A program made the position numbers and the translations under genes. Under the pieces are notes generated by a model that was not told the origin of the DNA, made no database searches, and saw only the letters and a program-made list of their open reading frames with translations. Positions 47,239 through 61,470 of a DNA stretch of 64,000 nucleotides are shown piece after piece. Each line of letters starts with the position of its first letter. The stretch's first letter is position 1. Source of the stretch: Mixophyes australis (Eukaryota; Chordata; Amphibia; Anura; Limnodynastidae). Where the stretch lies: assembly GCA_036250195.1 (NCBI GenBank), contig JAVHZZ010000007.1, positions 159,168,399 through 159,232,398 on the forward strand. The letters are read 5' to 3'.

Positions 47239-50200
47239 ATAATACAAGCGTGCACAGGTGGATGGATAATACAAGAGTGCACAGGTGGATGGATAATACA
47301 AGAGTGCACAGGTGGATGGATAATACAAGAGTGCACAGGTGGAGGGATAATACAAGAGTGCACAGGTGGAGGGATAATACAAGAGTGCACAGGTGGAGGG
47401 ATAATACAAGAGTGCACAGGTGGAGGGATAATACAAGAGTGCACAGGTGGAGGGATAATACAAGAGTGCACAGGTGGAGGGATAATACAAGAGTGCACTG
47501 GTGGAGGGATAATACAAGAGTGCACAGGTGGGTGGATAATACAAGAGTGCACAGGTGGGTGGATAATACAAGAGTGCACAGGTGGATGGATAATACAAGA
47601 GTGCACAGGTGGAGGGATAATACAAGAGTGCACAGGTGGAGGGATAATACAAGAGTGCACAGGTGGAGGGATAATACAAGAGTGCACAGGTGGATAGATA
47701 ATACAAGAGTGCACAGGTGGAGGGATAATACAAGAGTGCACAGGTGGAGGGATATTACAAGAGTGCACAGGTGGGTGGATAATACAAGAGTGCACAGGTG
47801 GGTGGATAATACAAGAGTGCACAGGTGGATGGATAATACAAGAGTGCACAGGTGGAGGGATAATACAAGAGTGCACAGCTGGATGGATAATACAAGAGTG
47901 CACAGGTGGAGGGATAATACAAGAGTGCACAGGTGGAGGGATAATACAAGAGTGCACAGGTGGAGGGATAATACAAGAGTGCACAGCTGGATGGATAATA
48001 CAAGAGTGCACAGGTGGATGGATAATACAAGAGTGCACAGGTGGATAGATAATACAAGCATGCACAGGTGGATGGATAATACAAGAGTGCACAGGTGGAG
48101 GGATAATACAAGAGTGCACAGGTGGAGGGATAATACAAGAGTGCACAGGTGGATGGATAATACAAGAGTGCACAGGTGGAGGGATAATACAAGCATGCAC
48201 AGGTGGAGGGATAACACAAGAGTGCACAGGTGGGTGGATAATACAAGAGTGCACAGGTGGGTGGATAATACAAGCATGCACAGGTGGATGGATAATACAA
48301 GAGTGCACATAATACAAGAATGCACAGGTGGAGGGATAATACAAGAGTGCACAGGTGGAGGGATAATACATGAGTGCACAGGTGGATGGATAATACAAGA
48401 GTGCACAGGTGGATGGATAATACAAGAGTGCACAGGTGGATAGATAATACAAGCATGCACAGGTGGATGGATAATACAAGAGTGCACAGGTGGATGGATA
48501 ATACGAGCGTACACAGGTGGATGGATAACACAAGAGTGCACAGGTGGATGGATAATACAAGAGTGCACAGGTGGATGGATAATACAATAGTGCACAGGTG
48601 GATGGATAATATAAGAGTGCACAGGTGGATGGATAATACAAGAGTGCACAGCTGGATGGATAATACAAGAGTGCACAGGTGGATGGATAATACAATAGTG
48701 CACAGGTGGATGGATAATATAAGAGTGCACAGGTGGATGGATAATACGAGCGTACACAGGTGGATGGATAACACAAGAGTGCACAGGTGGATGGATAATA
48801 CAAGAGTGCACAGGTGGATGGATAATACAAGAGTGCACAGGTGGATGGATAATACAAGAGTGCACAGGTGGATGGATAATACAAGAGTACACAGGTGGAG
48901 GGATAATACAAGAGTGCACAGGTGGATGGATAATACAAGAGTGCACAGGTGGAGGGATAATAAAAGAGTACACAGGTGGAGGGATAATGCAAGAATGCAC
49001 AGGTGGATGGATAATACAAGAGTGCACAGGTGGAGGGATAATACAAGAGTGCACAGGTGGAGGGATAATACAAGAGTGCACAGGTGGATGGATAATACAA
49101 GAGTGCACAGGTGGAGGGATAATACAAGCATGCACAGTTGGAGGGATAACACAAGAGTGCACAGGTGGGTGGATAATACAAGAGTGCACAGGTGGGTGGA
49201 TAATACAAGCATGCACAGGTGGATGGATAATACAAGAGTGCACATAATACAAGAATGCACAGGTGGAGGGATAATATAAGAGTGCACAGATGGAGGGATA
49301 ATACAAGAGTGCACAGGTGGATGGATAATACAAGAGTGCACAGGTGGATGGATAATACAAGAGTGCACAGGTGGATAGATAATACAAGAGTGCACAGGTG
49401 GATGGATAATACAAGAGTGCACAGGTGGATAGATAATACAAGCATGCACAGGTGGATGGATAATACAAGAGTGCACAGGTGGATGGATAATACAAGAGTG
49501 CACAGGTGGATGGATAATACAAGAGTGCACAGGTGGAGGGATAATACAAGAGTGCACAGGTGGAGGGATAATACAAGAGTGCACAGGTGGAGGGATAATA
49601 CAAGAGTGCACAGGTGGAGGGATAATACAAGAGTGCACAGGTGGAGGGATAATACAAGAGTGCACAGGTGGAGGGATAATACAAGAGTGCACAGCTGGAT
49701 GGATAATACAAGAGTGCACAGGTGGATGGATAATACAAGAGTGCACAGGTGGATAGATAATACAAGCATGCACAGGTGGATGGATAATACAAGAGTGCAC
49801 AGGTGGAGGGATAATACAAGAGTGCACAGGTGGAGGGATAATACAAGAGTGCACAGGTGGATGGATAATACAAGAGTGCACAGGTGGAGGGATAATACAA
49901 GCATGCACAGGTGGAGGGATAACACAAGAGTGCACAGGTGGGTGGATAATACAAGAGTGCACAGGTGGGTGGATAATACAAGCATGCACAGGTGGATGGA
50001 TAATACAAGAGTGCACATAATACAAGAATGCACAGGTGGAGGGATAATACAAGAGTGCACAGGTGGAGGGATAATACATGAGTGCACAGGTGGATGGATA
50101 ATACAAGAGTGCACAGGTGGATGGATAATACAAGAGTGCACAGGTGGATAGATAATACAAGAGTGCACAGCTGGATGGATAATACAAGAGTGCACAGGTG

Positions 50201-50763
50201 GATGGATAATACAATAGTGCACAGGTGGATGGATAATATAAGAGTGCACAGGTGGATGGATAATACGAGCGTACACAGGTGGATGGATAACACAAGAGTG
50301 CACAGGTGGATGGATAATACAAGAGTGCACAGGTGGATGGATAATACAAGAGTGCACAGGTGGATGGATAATACAAGAGTGCACAGGTGGATGGATAATA
50401 CAAGAGTACACAGGTGGAGGGATAATACAAGAGTGCACAGGTGGATGGATAATACAAGAGTGCACAGGTGGAGGGATAATAAAAGAGTACACAGGTGGAG
50501 GGATAATGCAAGAATGCACAGGTGGATGGATAATACAAGAGTGCACAGGTGGAGGGATAATACAAGAGTGCACAGGTGGAGGGATAATACAAGAGTGCAC
50601 AGGTGGATGGATAATACAAGAGTGCACAGGTGGAGGGATAATACAAGCATGCACAGTTGGAGGGATAACACAAGAGTGCACAGGTGGGTGGATAATACAA
50701 GAGTGCACAGGTGGGTGGATAATACAAGCATGCACAGGTGGATGGATAATACAAGAGTGCACA

Positions 50764-51293
50764 TAATACAAGAATGCACAGGTGGAGGGATAATATAAGA
50801 GTGCACAGATGGAGGGATAATACAAGAGTGCACAGGTGGATGGATAATACAAGAGTGCACAGGTGGATGGATAATACAAGAGTGCACAGGTGGATAGATA
50901 ATACAAGAGTGCACAGGTGGATGGATAATACAAGAGTGCACAGGTGGATAGATAATACAAGCATGCACAGGTGGATGGATAATACAAGAGTGCACAGGTG
51001 GATGGATAATACAAGAGTGCACAGGTGGATGGATAATACAAGAGTGCACAGGTGGAGGGATAATACAAGAGTGCACAGGTGGAGGGATAATACAAGAGTG
51101 CACAGGTGGAGGGATAATACAAGAGTGCACAGGTGGAGGGATAATACAAGAGTGCACAGGTGGAGGGATAATACAAGCATGCACAGGTGGAGGGATAACA
51201 CAAGAGTGCACAGGTGGGTGGATAATACAAGAGTGCACAGGTGGGTGGATAATACAAGCATGCACAGGTGGATGGATAATACAAGAGTGCACA
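50764..51293 (+). repeat. 530-bp block, first of two adjacent near-identical copies
   Basis: The block begins at a 17-bp deleted unit, followed by the rare pair AATATAAGAGTGCACAGATGG. It repeats directly at 51,294. 530 bp is exactly 19 full units plus one deleted unit. The same rare pair also starts the related block at about 49,250, 1,519 bp upstream (55 full plus two deleted units). Confidence 0.9.
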
Positions 51294-51823
51294 TAATACA
51301 AGAATGCACAGGTGGAGGGATAATATAAGAGTGCACAGATGGAGGGATAATACAAGAGTGCACAGGTGGATGGATAATACAAGAGTGCACAGGTGGATGG
51401 ATAATACAAGAGTGCACAGGTGGATAGATAATACAAGAGTGCACAGGTGGATGGATAATACAAGAGTGCACAGGTGGATAGATAATACAAGCATGCACAG
51501 GTGGATGGATAATACAAGAGTGCACAGGTGGATGGATAATACAAGAGTGCACAGGTGGATGGATAATACAAGAGTGCACAGGTGGAGGGATAATACAAGA
51601 GTGCACAGGTGGAGGGATAATACAAGAGTGCACAGGTGGAGGGATAATACAAGAGTGCACAGGTGGAGGGATAATACAAGAGTGCACAGGTGGAGGGATA
51701 ATACAAGCATGCACAGGTGGAGGGATAACACAAGAGTGCACAGGTGGGTGGATAATACAAGAGTGCACAGGTGGGTGGATAATACAAGCATGCACAGGTG
51801 GATGGATAATACAAGAGTGCACA
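51294..51823 (+). repeat. 530-bp block, second copy
   Basis: Direct tandem copy of 50,764-51,293, ending at the next 17-bp deleted unit near 51,825, after which the variant order changes. Confidence 0.9.
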
Positions 51824-54503
51824 TAATACAAGAATGCACAGGTGGAGGGATAATACAAGAGTGCACAGGTGGAGGGATAATACATGAGTGCACAGGTGGA
51901 TGGATAATACAAGAGTGCACAGGTGGATGGATAATACAAGAGTGCACAGGTGGATAGATAATACAAGCATGCACAGGTGGATGGATAATACAAGAGTGCA
52001 CAGGTGGATGGATAATACAAGAGTGCACAGGTGGATGGATAATACAAGAGTGCACAGGTGGAGGGATAATACAAGAGTGCACAGGTGGAGGGATAATACA
52101 AGAGTGCACAGGTGGAGGGATAATACAAGAGTGCACAGGTGGAGGGATAATACAAGAGTGCACAGGTGGAGGGATAATACAAGAGTGCACAGGTGGAGGG
52201 ATAATACAAGAGTGCACAGGTGGAGGGATAATACAAGAGTGCACTGGTGGAGGGATAATACAAGAGTGCACAGGTGGGTGGATAATACAAGAGTGCACAG
52301 GTGGGTGGATAATACAAGAGTGCACAGGTGGATGGATAATACAAGAGTGCACAGGTGGAGGGATAATACAAGAGTGCACAGGTGGAGGGATAATACAAGA
52401 GTGCACAGGTGGAGGGATAATACAAGAGTGCACAGGTGGAGGGATAATACAAGAGTGCACAGGTGGAGGGATAATAGAAGAGTGCACAGGTGGAGGGATA
52501 ATACAAGAGTGCACTGGTGGAGGGATAATACAAGCGGGCACAGGTGGATGGATAATATGAGCATGCACAGGTAGATGGATAATACAAGAGTGCACAGGTG
52601 GATGGATAATACAAGAGTGCACAGGTGGGTGGATAATACAAGAGTGCACATGTGGATGAATAATACAAGAGTGCACAGGTAGATGGATAATACAAGAGTG
52701 CACAGGTGGATGGATAATACAAGAGTGCACATGTGGATGGATAATACAAGAGTGCACAGGTGGGTGGATAATATAAGAGTGCACAGGTGGGTGGATAATA
52801 TAAAAGTGCACATGTGGATGGATAATACAAGAGTGCACAGGTGGATGGATAATACAAGAGTGCACAGGTGGGTGGATAATATAAAAGTGCACATGTGGAT
52901 GGATAATACAAGAGTGCACAGGTGGGTGGATAATATAAAAGTGCACATGTGGATGGATAATACAAGAGTGCACAGGTGGATGGATAATACAAGAGTGCAC
53001 AGGTGGAGGGATAATACAAGCATGCACAGGTGGATGGATAATATAAGAGTGCACATGTGGATGGATAATACAAGAGTGCACATGTGGATGGATAATACAA
53101 GAGTGCACAGGTGGAGGGATAATACAAGCATGCACAGGTGGATGGATAATACAAGAGTGCACAGGTGGGTGGATAATATAAGAGTGCACATGTGGATGAA
53201 TAATACAAGAGTGCACAGGTGGAGGGATAATACAAGAGTGCACAGGTGGGTGGATAATACAAGAGTGCACAGGTGGGTGGATAATACAAGAGTGCACAGG
53301 TGGATAGATAATACAAGAGTGCACAGGTGGATGGATAATACAAGAGTGCACAGGTGGATAGATAATAGAAGCATGCACAGGTGGATGGATAATACAAGAG
53401 TGCACAGGTGGATGGATAATACAAGAGTGCACAGGTGGATAGATAATACAAGAGTGCACAGGTGGATGGATAATACAAGAGTGCACATAATACAAGAATG
53501 CACAGGTGGAGGGATAATACAAGAGTGCACAGGTGGAGGGATAATACAAGAGTGCACAGGTGGGTGGATAATACAAGAGTGCACAGGTGGATGGATAATA
53601 CAAGAGTGCACAGGATGAGGGATAATACAAGAGTGCACAGGTGGAGGGATAATACAAGAGTGCACAGGTGGAGGGATAATACAAGAGTGCACAGGTGGAT
53701 AGATAATACAAGAGTGCACAGGTGGATAGATAATACAAGAGTGCACAGGTGGAGGGATAATACAAGAGTGCACAGGTGGAGGGATAATACAAGAGTGCAC
53801 AGGTGGAGTGATAATACAAGAGTGCACAGGTGGAGGGATAATACAAGAGTGCACAGGTGGAGGGATAATACAAGAGTGCACAGGTGGGTGGATAATATAA
53901 AAGTGCACATGTGGATGGATAATACAAGAGTGCACAGGTGGATGGATAATACAAGAGTGCACAGGTGGGTGGATAATATAAAAGTGCACATGTGGATGGA
54001 TAATACAAGAGTGCACAGGTGGGTGGATAATATAAAAGTGCACATGTGGATGGATAATACAAGAGTGCACAGGTGGATGGATAATACAAGAGTGCACAGG
54101 TGGAGGGATAATACAAGCATTCACAGGTGGATGGATAATACAAGAGTGCACAGGTGGAGGGATAATACAATAGTGCACAGGTGGAGGGATAATACAAGAG
54201 TGCACAGGTGGAGGGATAATACAAGAGTGCACAGGTGGATGGATAATACAAGAGTGCACAGGTGGATGGATAATACAAGAGTGCACAGCTGGATGGATAA
54301 TACAAGAGTGCACAGGTGGATGGATAAAACAAGAGTGCACAGGTGGATAGATAATACAAGAGTGCACAGGTGGAGGGATAATACAAGCATGCACAGGTGG
54401 AGGGATAACACAAGAGTGCACAGGTGGGTGGATAATACAAGAGTGCACAGGTGGGTGGATAATACAAGCATGCACAGGTGGATGGATAATACAAGAGTGC
54501 ACA

Positions 54504-57500
54504 TAATACAAGAATGCACAGGTGGAGGGATAATACAAGAGTGCACAGGTGGAGGGATAATACAAGAGTGCACAGGTGGATGGATAATACAAGCATGCAC
54601 AGGTGGATGGATAATACAAGAGTGCACATAATACAAGAATGCACAGGTGGAGGGATAATACAAGAGTGCACAGGTGGAGGGATAATACAAGAGTGCACAG
54701 GTGGAGGGATAATACAAGAGTGCACAGGTGGAGGGATAATACAAGAGTGCACAGGTGGATGGATAATACAAGAGTGCACAGGTGGAGGGATAATACAAGA
54801 GTGCACAGGTGGGTGGATAATATAAGAGTGCACAGGTGGGTGGATAATATAAAAGTGCACATGTGGATGGATAATACAAGAGTGCACAGGTGGATGGATA
54901 ATACAAGAGTGCACAGGTGGGTGGATAATATAAAAGTGCACATGTGGATGGATAATACAAGAGTGCACAGGTGGGTGGATAATATAAAAGTGCACATGTG
55001 GATGGATAATACAAGAGTGCACAGGTGGATGGATAATACAAGAGTGCACAGGTGGAGGGATAATACAAGCATGCACAGGTGGATGGATAATATAAGAGTG
55101 CACATGTGGATGGATAATACAAGAGTGCACATGTGGATGGATAATACAAGAGTGCACAGGTGGAGGGATAATACAAGCATGCACAGGTGGATGGATAATA
55201 CAAGAGTGCACAGGTGGGTGGATAATATAAGAGTGCACATGTGGATGAATAATACAAGAGTGCACAGGTGGAGGGATAATTCAAGAGTGCACAGGTGGAT
55301 GGATAATACAAGAGTGCACAGGTGGAGGGATAATACAAGCATTCACAGGTGGATGGATAATACAAGAGTGCACAGGTGGAGGGATAATACAATAGTGCAC
55401 AGGTGGAGGGATAATACAAGAGTGCACAGGTGGAGGGATAATACAAGAGTGCACAGGTGGATGGATAATACAAGAGTGCACAGGTGGATGGATAATACAA
55501 GAGTGCACAGCTGGATGGATAATACAAGAGTGCACAGGTGGATGGATAATACAAGAGTGCACAGGTGGATATATAATACAAGAGTGCACAGGTGGAGGGA
55601 TAATACAAGCATGCACAGGTGGAGGGATAACACAAGAGTGCACAGGTGGGTGGATAATACAAGAGTGCACAGGTGGGTGGATAATACAAGCATGCACAGG
55701 TGGATGGATAATACAAGAGTGCACATAATACAAGAATGCACAGGTGGAGGGATAATACAAGAGTGCACAGGTGGATGGATAATACAAAAGTGCACAGGTG
55801 GATGGATAATACAAGAGTGCACAGGTGGAGGGATAATACAAGAGTGCACAGGTGGAGGGATAATACAAGAGTGCACAGGTGGAGGGATAATACAAGAGTG
55901 CACAGGTGGAGGGATAATACAAGAGTGCACAGGTGGAGGGATAATACAAGAGTGCACAGGTGGAGGGATAATACAAGAGTGCACAGGTGGAGGGATAATA
56001 CAAGAGTGCACAGCTGGATGGATAATACAAGAGTGCACAGGTGGAGGGATAATACAAGAGTGCACAGGTGGATAGATAATACAAGAGTGCACAGGTGGAT
56101 AGATAATACAAGCATGCACAGGTGGATGGATAATACAAGAGTGCACAGGTGGAGGGATAATACAAGAGTGCACAGGTGGAGGGATAATACAAGAGTGCAC
56201 AGGTGGATGGATAATACAAGAGTGCACAGGTGGAGGGATAATACAAGCATGCACAGGTGGAGGGATAACACAAGAGTGCACAGGTGGGTGGATAATACAA
56301 GAGTGCACAGGTGGGTGGATAATACAAGCATGCACAGGTGGATGGATAATACAAGAGTGCACATAATACAAGAATGCACAGGTGGAGGGATAATACAAGA
56401 GTGCACAGGTGGAGGGATAATACAAGAGTGCACAGGTGGATGGATAATACAAGAGTGCACAGGTGGATAGATAATACAAGCATGCACAGGTGGATGGATA
56501 ATACAAGAGTGCACAGGTGGATGGATAATACAAGAGTGCACAGGTGGATGGATAATACAAGAGTGCACAGGTGGAGGGATAATACAAGAGTGCACAGGTG
56601 GAGGGATAATACAAGAGTGCACAGGTGGAGGGATAATACAAGAGTGCACAGGTGGAGGGATAATACAAGAGTGCACAGGTGGAGGGATAATACAAGAGTG
56701 CACAGGTGGAGGGATAATACAAGAGTGCACTGGTGGAGGGATAATACAAGAGTGCACAGGTGGGTGGATAATACAAGAGTGCACAGGTGGGTGGATAATA
56801 CAAGAGTGCACAGGTGGATGGATAATACAAGAGTGCACAGGTGGAGGGATAATACAAGAGTGCACAGGTGGAGGGATAATACAAGAGTGCACAGGTGGAG
56901 GGATAATACAAGAGTGCACAGGTGGATAGATAATACAAGAGTGCACAGGTGGAGGGATAATACAAGAGTGCACAGGTGGAGGGATATTACAAGAGTGCAC
57001 AGGTGGGTGGATAATACAAGAGTGCACAGGTGGGTGGATAATACAAGAGTGCACAGGTGGATGGATAATACAAGAGTGCACAGGTGGAGGGATAATACAA
57101 GAGTGCACAGGTGGAGGGATAATACAAGAGTGCACAGGTGGAGGGATAATACAAGAGTGCACAGGTGGATAGATAATACAAGAGTGCACAGGTGGAGGGA
57201 TAATACAAGAGTGCACAGGTGGAGGGATAATACAAGAGTGCACAGGTGGAGTGATAATACAAGAGTGCACAGGTGGATGGATAATACAAGAGTGCACAGG
57301 TGGATAGATAATACAAGAGTGCACAGGTGGAGGGATAATACAAGAGTGCACAGGTGGAGGGATAATACAAGAGTGCACAGGTGGGTGGATAATATAAAAG
57401 TGCACATGTGGATGGATAATACAAGAGTGCACAGGTGGATGGATAATACAAGAGTGCACAGGTGGGTGGATAATATAAAAGTGCACATGTGGATGGATAA

Positions 57501-58000
57501 TACAAGAGTGCACAGGTGGGTGGATAATATAAAAGTGCACATGTGGATGGATAATACAAGAGTGCACAGGTGGATGGATAATACAAGAGTGCACAGGTGG
57601 AGGGATAATACAAGCATTCACAGGTGGATGGATAATACAAGAGTGCACAGGTGGAGGGATAATACAATAGTGCACAGGTGGAGGGATAATACAAGAGTGC
57701 ACAGGTGGAGGGATAATACAAGAGTGCACAGGTGGATGGATAATACAAGAGTGCACAGGTGGATGGATAATACAAGAGTGCACAGCTGGATGGATAATAC
57801 AAGAGTGCACAGGTGGATGGATAAAACAAGAGTGCACAGGTGGATAGATAATACAAGAGTGCACAGGTGGAGGGATAATACAAGCATGCACAGGTGGAGG
57901 GATAACACAAGAGTGCACAGGTGGGTGGATAATACAAGAGTGCACAGGTGGGTGGATAATACAAGCATGCACAGGTGGATGGATAATACAAGAGTGCACA
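54504..58000 (+). repeat. higher-order block, copy A of a ~3.5-kb repeat
   Basis: The unit-variant order from the deleted unit at about 54,504 recurs from about 58,001, offset 3,497 bp, which equals 127 full plus four deleted units; four deleted units (54,504, 54,629, 55,726, 56,364) are found in the interval. Further right the offset becomes 3,470 (56,374 against 59,844), one 27-bp unit less, so copies differ by unit gain or loss. Both copies share the AATAAAACAAGAG variant upstream and GGATATATAATAC in the middle. Confidence 0.8.
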
Positions 58001-61000
58001 TAATACAAGAATGCACAGGTGGAGGGATAATACAAGAGTGCACAGGTGGAGGGATAATACAAGAGTGCACAGGTGGATGGATAATACAAGCATGCACAGG
58101 TGGATGGATAATACAAGAGTGCACATAATACAAGAATGCACAGGTGGAGGGATAATACAAGAGTGCACAGGTGGAGGGATAATACAAGAGTGCACAGGTG
58201 GAGGGATAATACAAGAGTGCACAGGTGGAGGGATAATACAAGAGTGCACAGGTGGATGGATAATACAAGAGTGCACAGGTGGAGGGATAATACAAGAGTG
58301 CACAGGTGGGTGGATAATATAAGAGTGCACAGGTGGGTGGATAATATAAAAGTGCACATGTGGATGGATAATACAAGAGTGCACAGGTGGATGGATAATA
58401 CAAGAGTGCACAGGTGGGTGGATAATATAAAAGTGCACATGTGGATGGATAATACAAGAGTGCACAGGTGGGTGGATAATATAAAAGTGCACATGTGGAT
58501 GGATAATACAAGAGTGCACAGGTGGATGGATAATACAAGAGTGCACAGGTGGAGGGATAATACAAGCATGCACAGGTGGATGGATAATATAAGAGTGCAC
58601 ATGTGGATGGATAATACAAGAGTGCACATGTGGATGGATAATACAAGAGTGCACAGGTGGAGGGATAATACAAGCATGCACAGGTGGATGGATAATACAA
58701 GAGTGCACAGGTGGGTGGATAATATAAGAGTGCACATGTGGATGAATAATACAAGAGTGCACAGGTGGAGGGATAATTCAAGAGTGCACAGGTGGATGGA
58801 TAATACAAGAGTGCACAGGTGGAGGGATAATACAAGCATTCACAGGTGGATGGATAATACAAGAGTGCACAGGTGGAGGGATAATACAATAGTGCACAGG
58901 TGGAGGGATAATACAAGAGTGCACAGGTGGAGGGATAATACAAGAGTGCACAGGTGGATGGATAATACAAGAGTGCACAGGTGGATGGATAATACAAGAG
59001 TGCACAGCTGGATGGATAATACAAGAGTGCACAGGTGGATGGATAATACAAGAGTGCACAGGTGGATATATAATACAAGAGTGCACAGGTGGAGGGATAA
59101 TACAAGCATGCACAGGTGGAGGGATAACACAAGAGTGCACAGGTGGGTGGATAATACAAGAGTGCACAGGTGGGTGGATAATACAAGCATGCACAGGTGG
59201 ATGGATAATACAAGAGTGCACATAATACAAGAATGCACAGGTGGAGGGATAATACAAGAGTGCACAGGTGGATGGATAATACAAAAGTGCACAGGTGGAT
59301 GGATAATACAAGAGTGCACAGGTGGAGGGATAATACAAGAGTGCACAGGTGGAGGGATAATACAAGAGTGCACAGGTGGAGGGATAATACAAGAGTGCAC
59401 AGGTGGAGGGATAATACAAGAGTGCACAGGTGGAGGGATAATACAAGAGTGCACAGGTGGAGGGATAATACAAGAGTGCACAGGTGGAGGGATAATACAA
59501 GAGTGCACAGCTGGATGGATAATACAAGAGTGCACAGGTGGATAGATAATACAAGAGTGCACAGGTGGATAGATAATACAAGCATGCACAGGTGGATGGA
59601 TAATACAAGAGTGCACAGGTGGAGGGATAATACAAGAGTGCACAGGTGGAGGGATAATACAAGAGTGCACAGGTGGATGGATAATACAAGAGTGCACAGG
59701 TGGAGGGATAATACAAGCATGCACAGGTGGAGGGATAACACAAGAGTGCACAGGTGGGTGGATAATACAAGAGTGCACAGGTGGGTGGATAATACAAGCA
59801 TGCACAGGTGGATGGATAATACAAGAGTGCACATAATACAAGAATGCACAGGTGGAGGGATAATACAAGAGTGCACAGGTGGAGGGATAATACAAGAGTG
59901 CACAGGTGGATGGATAATACAAGAGTGCACAGGTGGATAGATAATACAAGCATGCACAGGTGGATGGATAATACAAGAGTGCACAGGTGGATGGATAATA
60001 CAAGAGTGCACAGGTGGATGGATAATACAAGAGTGCACAGGTGGAGGGATAATACAAGAGTGCACAGGTGGAGGGATAATACAAGAGTGCACAGGTGGAG
60101 GGATAATACAAGAGTGCACAGGTGGAGGGATAATACAAGAGTGCACAGGTGGAGGGATAATACAAGAGTGCACAGGTGGAGGGATAATACAAGAGTGCAC
60201 TGGTGGAGGGATAATACAAGAGTGCACAGGTGGGTGGATAATACAAGAGTGCACAGGTGGGTGGATAATACAAGAGTGCACAGGTGGATGGATAATACAA
60301 GAGTGCACAGGTGGAGGGATAATACAAGAGTGCACAGGTGGAGGGATAATACAAGAGTGCACAGGTGGAGGGATAATACAAGAGTGCACAGGTGGATAGA
60401 TAATACAAGAGTGCACAGGTGGAGGGATAATACAAGAGTGCACAGGTGGAGGGATATTACAAGAGTGCACAGGTGGGTGGATAATACAAGAGTGCACAGG
60501 TGGGTGGATAATACAAGAGTGCACAGGTGGATGGATAATACAAGAGTGCACAGGTGGAGGGATAATACAAGAGTGCACAGGTGGAGGGATAATACAAGAG
60601 TGCACAGGTGGAGGGATAATACAAGAGTGCACAGGTGGATAGATAATACAAGAGTGCACAGGTGGAGGGATAATACAAGAGTGCACAGGTGGAGGGATAA
60701 TACAAGAGTGCACAGGTGGAGTGATAATACAAGAGTGCACAGGTGGATGGATAATACAAGAGTGCACAGGTGGATAGATAATACAAGAGTGCACAGGTGG
60801 AGGGATAATACAAGAGTGCACAGGTGGAGGGATAATACAAGAGTGCACAGGTGGGTGGATAATATAAAAGTGCACATGTGGATGGATAATACAAGAGTGC
60901 ACAGGTGGATGGATAATACAAGAGTGCACAGGTGGGTGGATAATATAAAAGTGCACATGTGGATGGATAATACAAGAGTGCACAGGTGGGTGGATAATAT

Positions 61001-61470
61001 AAAAGTGCACATGTGGATGGATAATACAAGAGTGCACAGGTGGATGGATAATACAAGAGTGCACAGGTGGGTGGATAATATAAAAGTGCACATGTGGATG
61101 GATAATACAAGAGTGCACAGGTGGATGGATAATACAAGAGTGCACAGGTGGAGGGATAATACAAGCGTGCACAGGTGGATGGATAATACAAGAGTGCACA
61201 GGTGGAGGGATAATACAATAGTGCACAGGTGGAGGGATAATACAAGAGTGCACAGGTGGAGGGATAATACAAGAGTGCACAGGTGGATGGATAATACAAG
61301 AGTGCACAGGTGGATGGATAATACAAGAGTGCACAGCTGGATGGATAATACAAGAGTGCACAGGTGGATGGATAATACAAGAGTGCACAGGTGGATAGAT
61401 AATACAAGAGTGCACAGGTGGAGGGATAATACAAGCATGCACAGGTGGAGGGATAACACAAGAGTGCACA
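58001..61470 (+). repeat. higher-order block, copy B of the ~3.5-kb repeat
   Basis: Follows directly on copy A. The copies drift by single-unit differences, and the order diverges around 61,040-61,170, where copy B has extra GTG- and ATG-triplet units and AAGCGTGCAC in place of AAGCATTCAC. Confidence 0.75.

Noticed and set aside
43173..55265. Minus-strand open frame of 4,030 codons, and similar frames of 500-3,142 codons on the minus strand across the array
   Set aside because: All three minus-strand frames of the ordinary 27-bp unit lack stops, so long frames follow from the repeat itself. The peptide is a monotonous 9-residue repeat that changes to another frame's repeat at each 10-base deletion, which a selected protein would not tolerate. 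No start context, splice signal or non-repetitive domain was seen.
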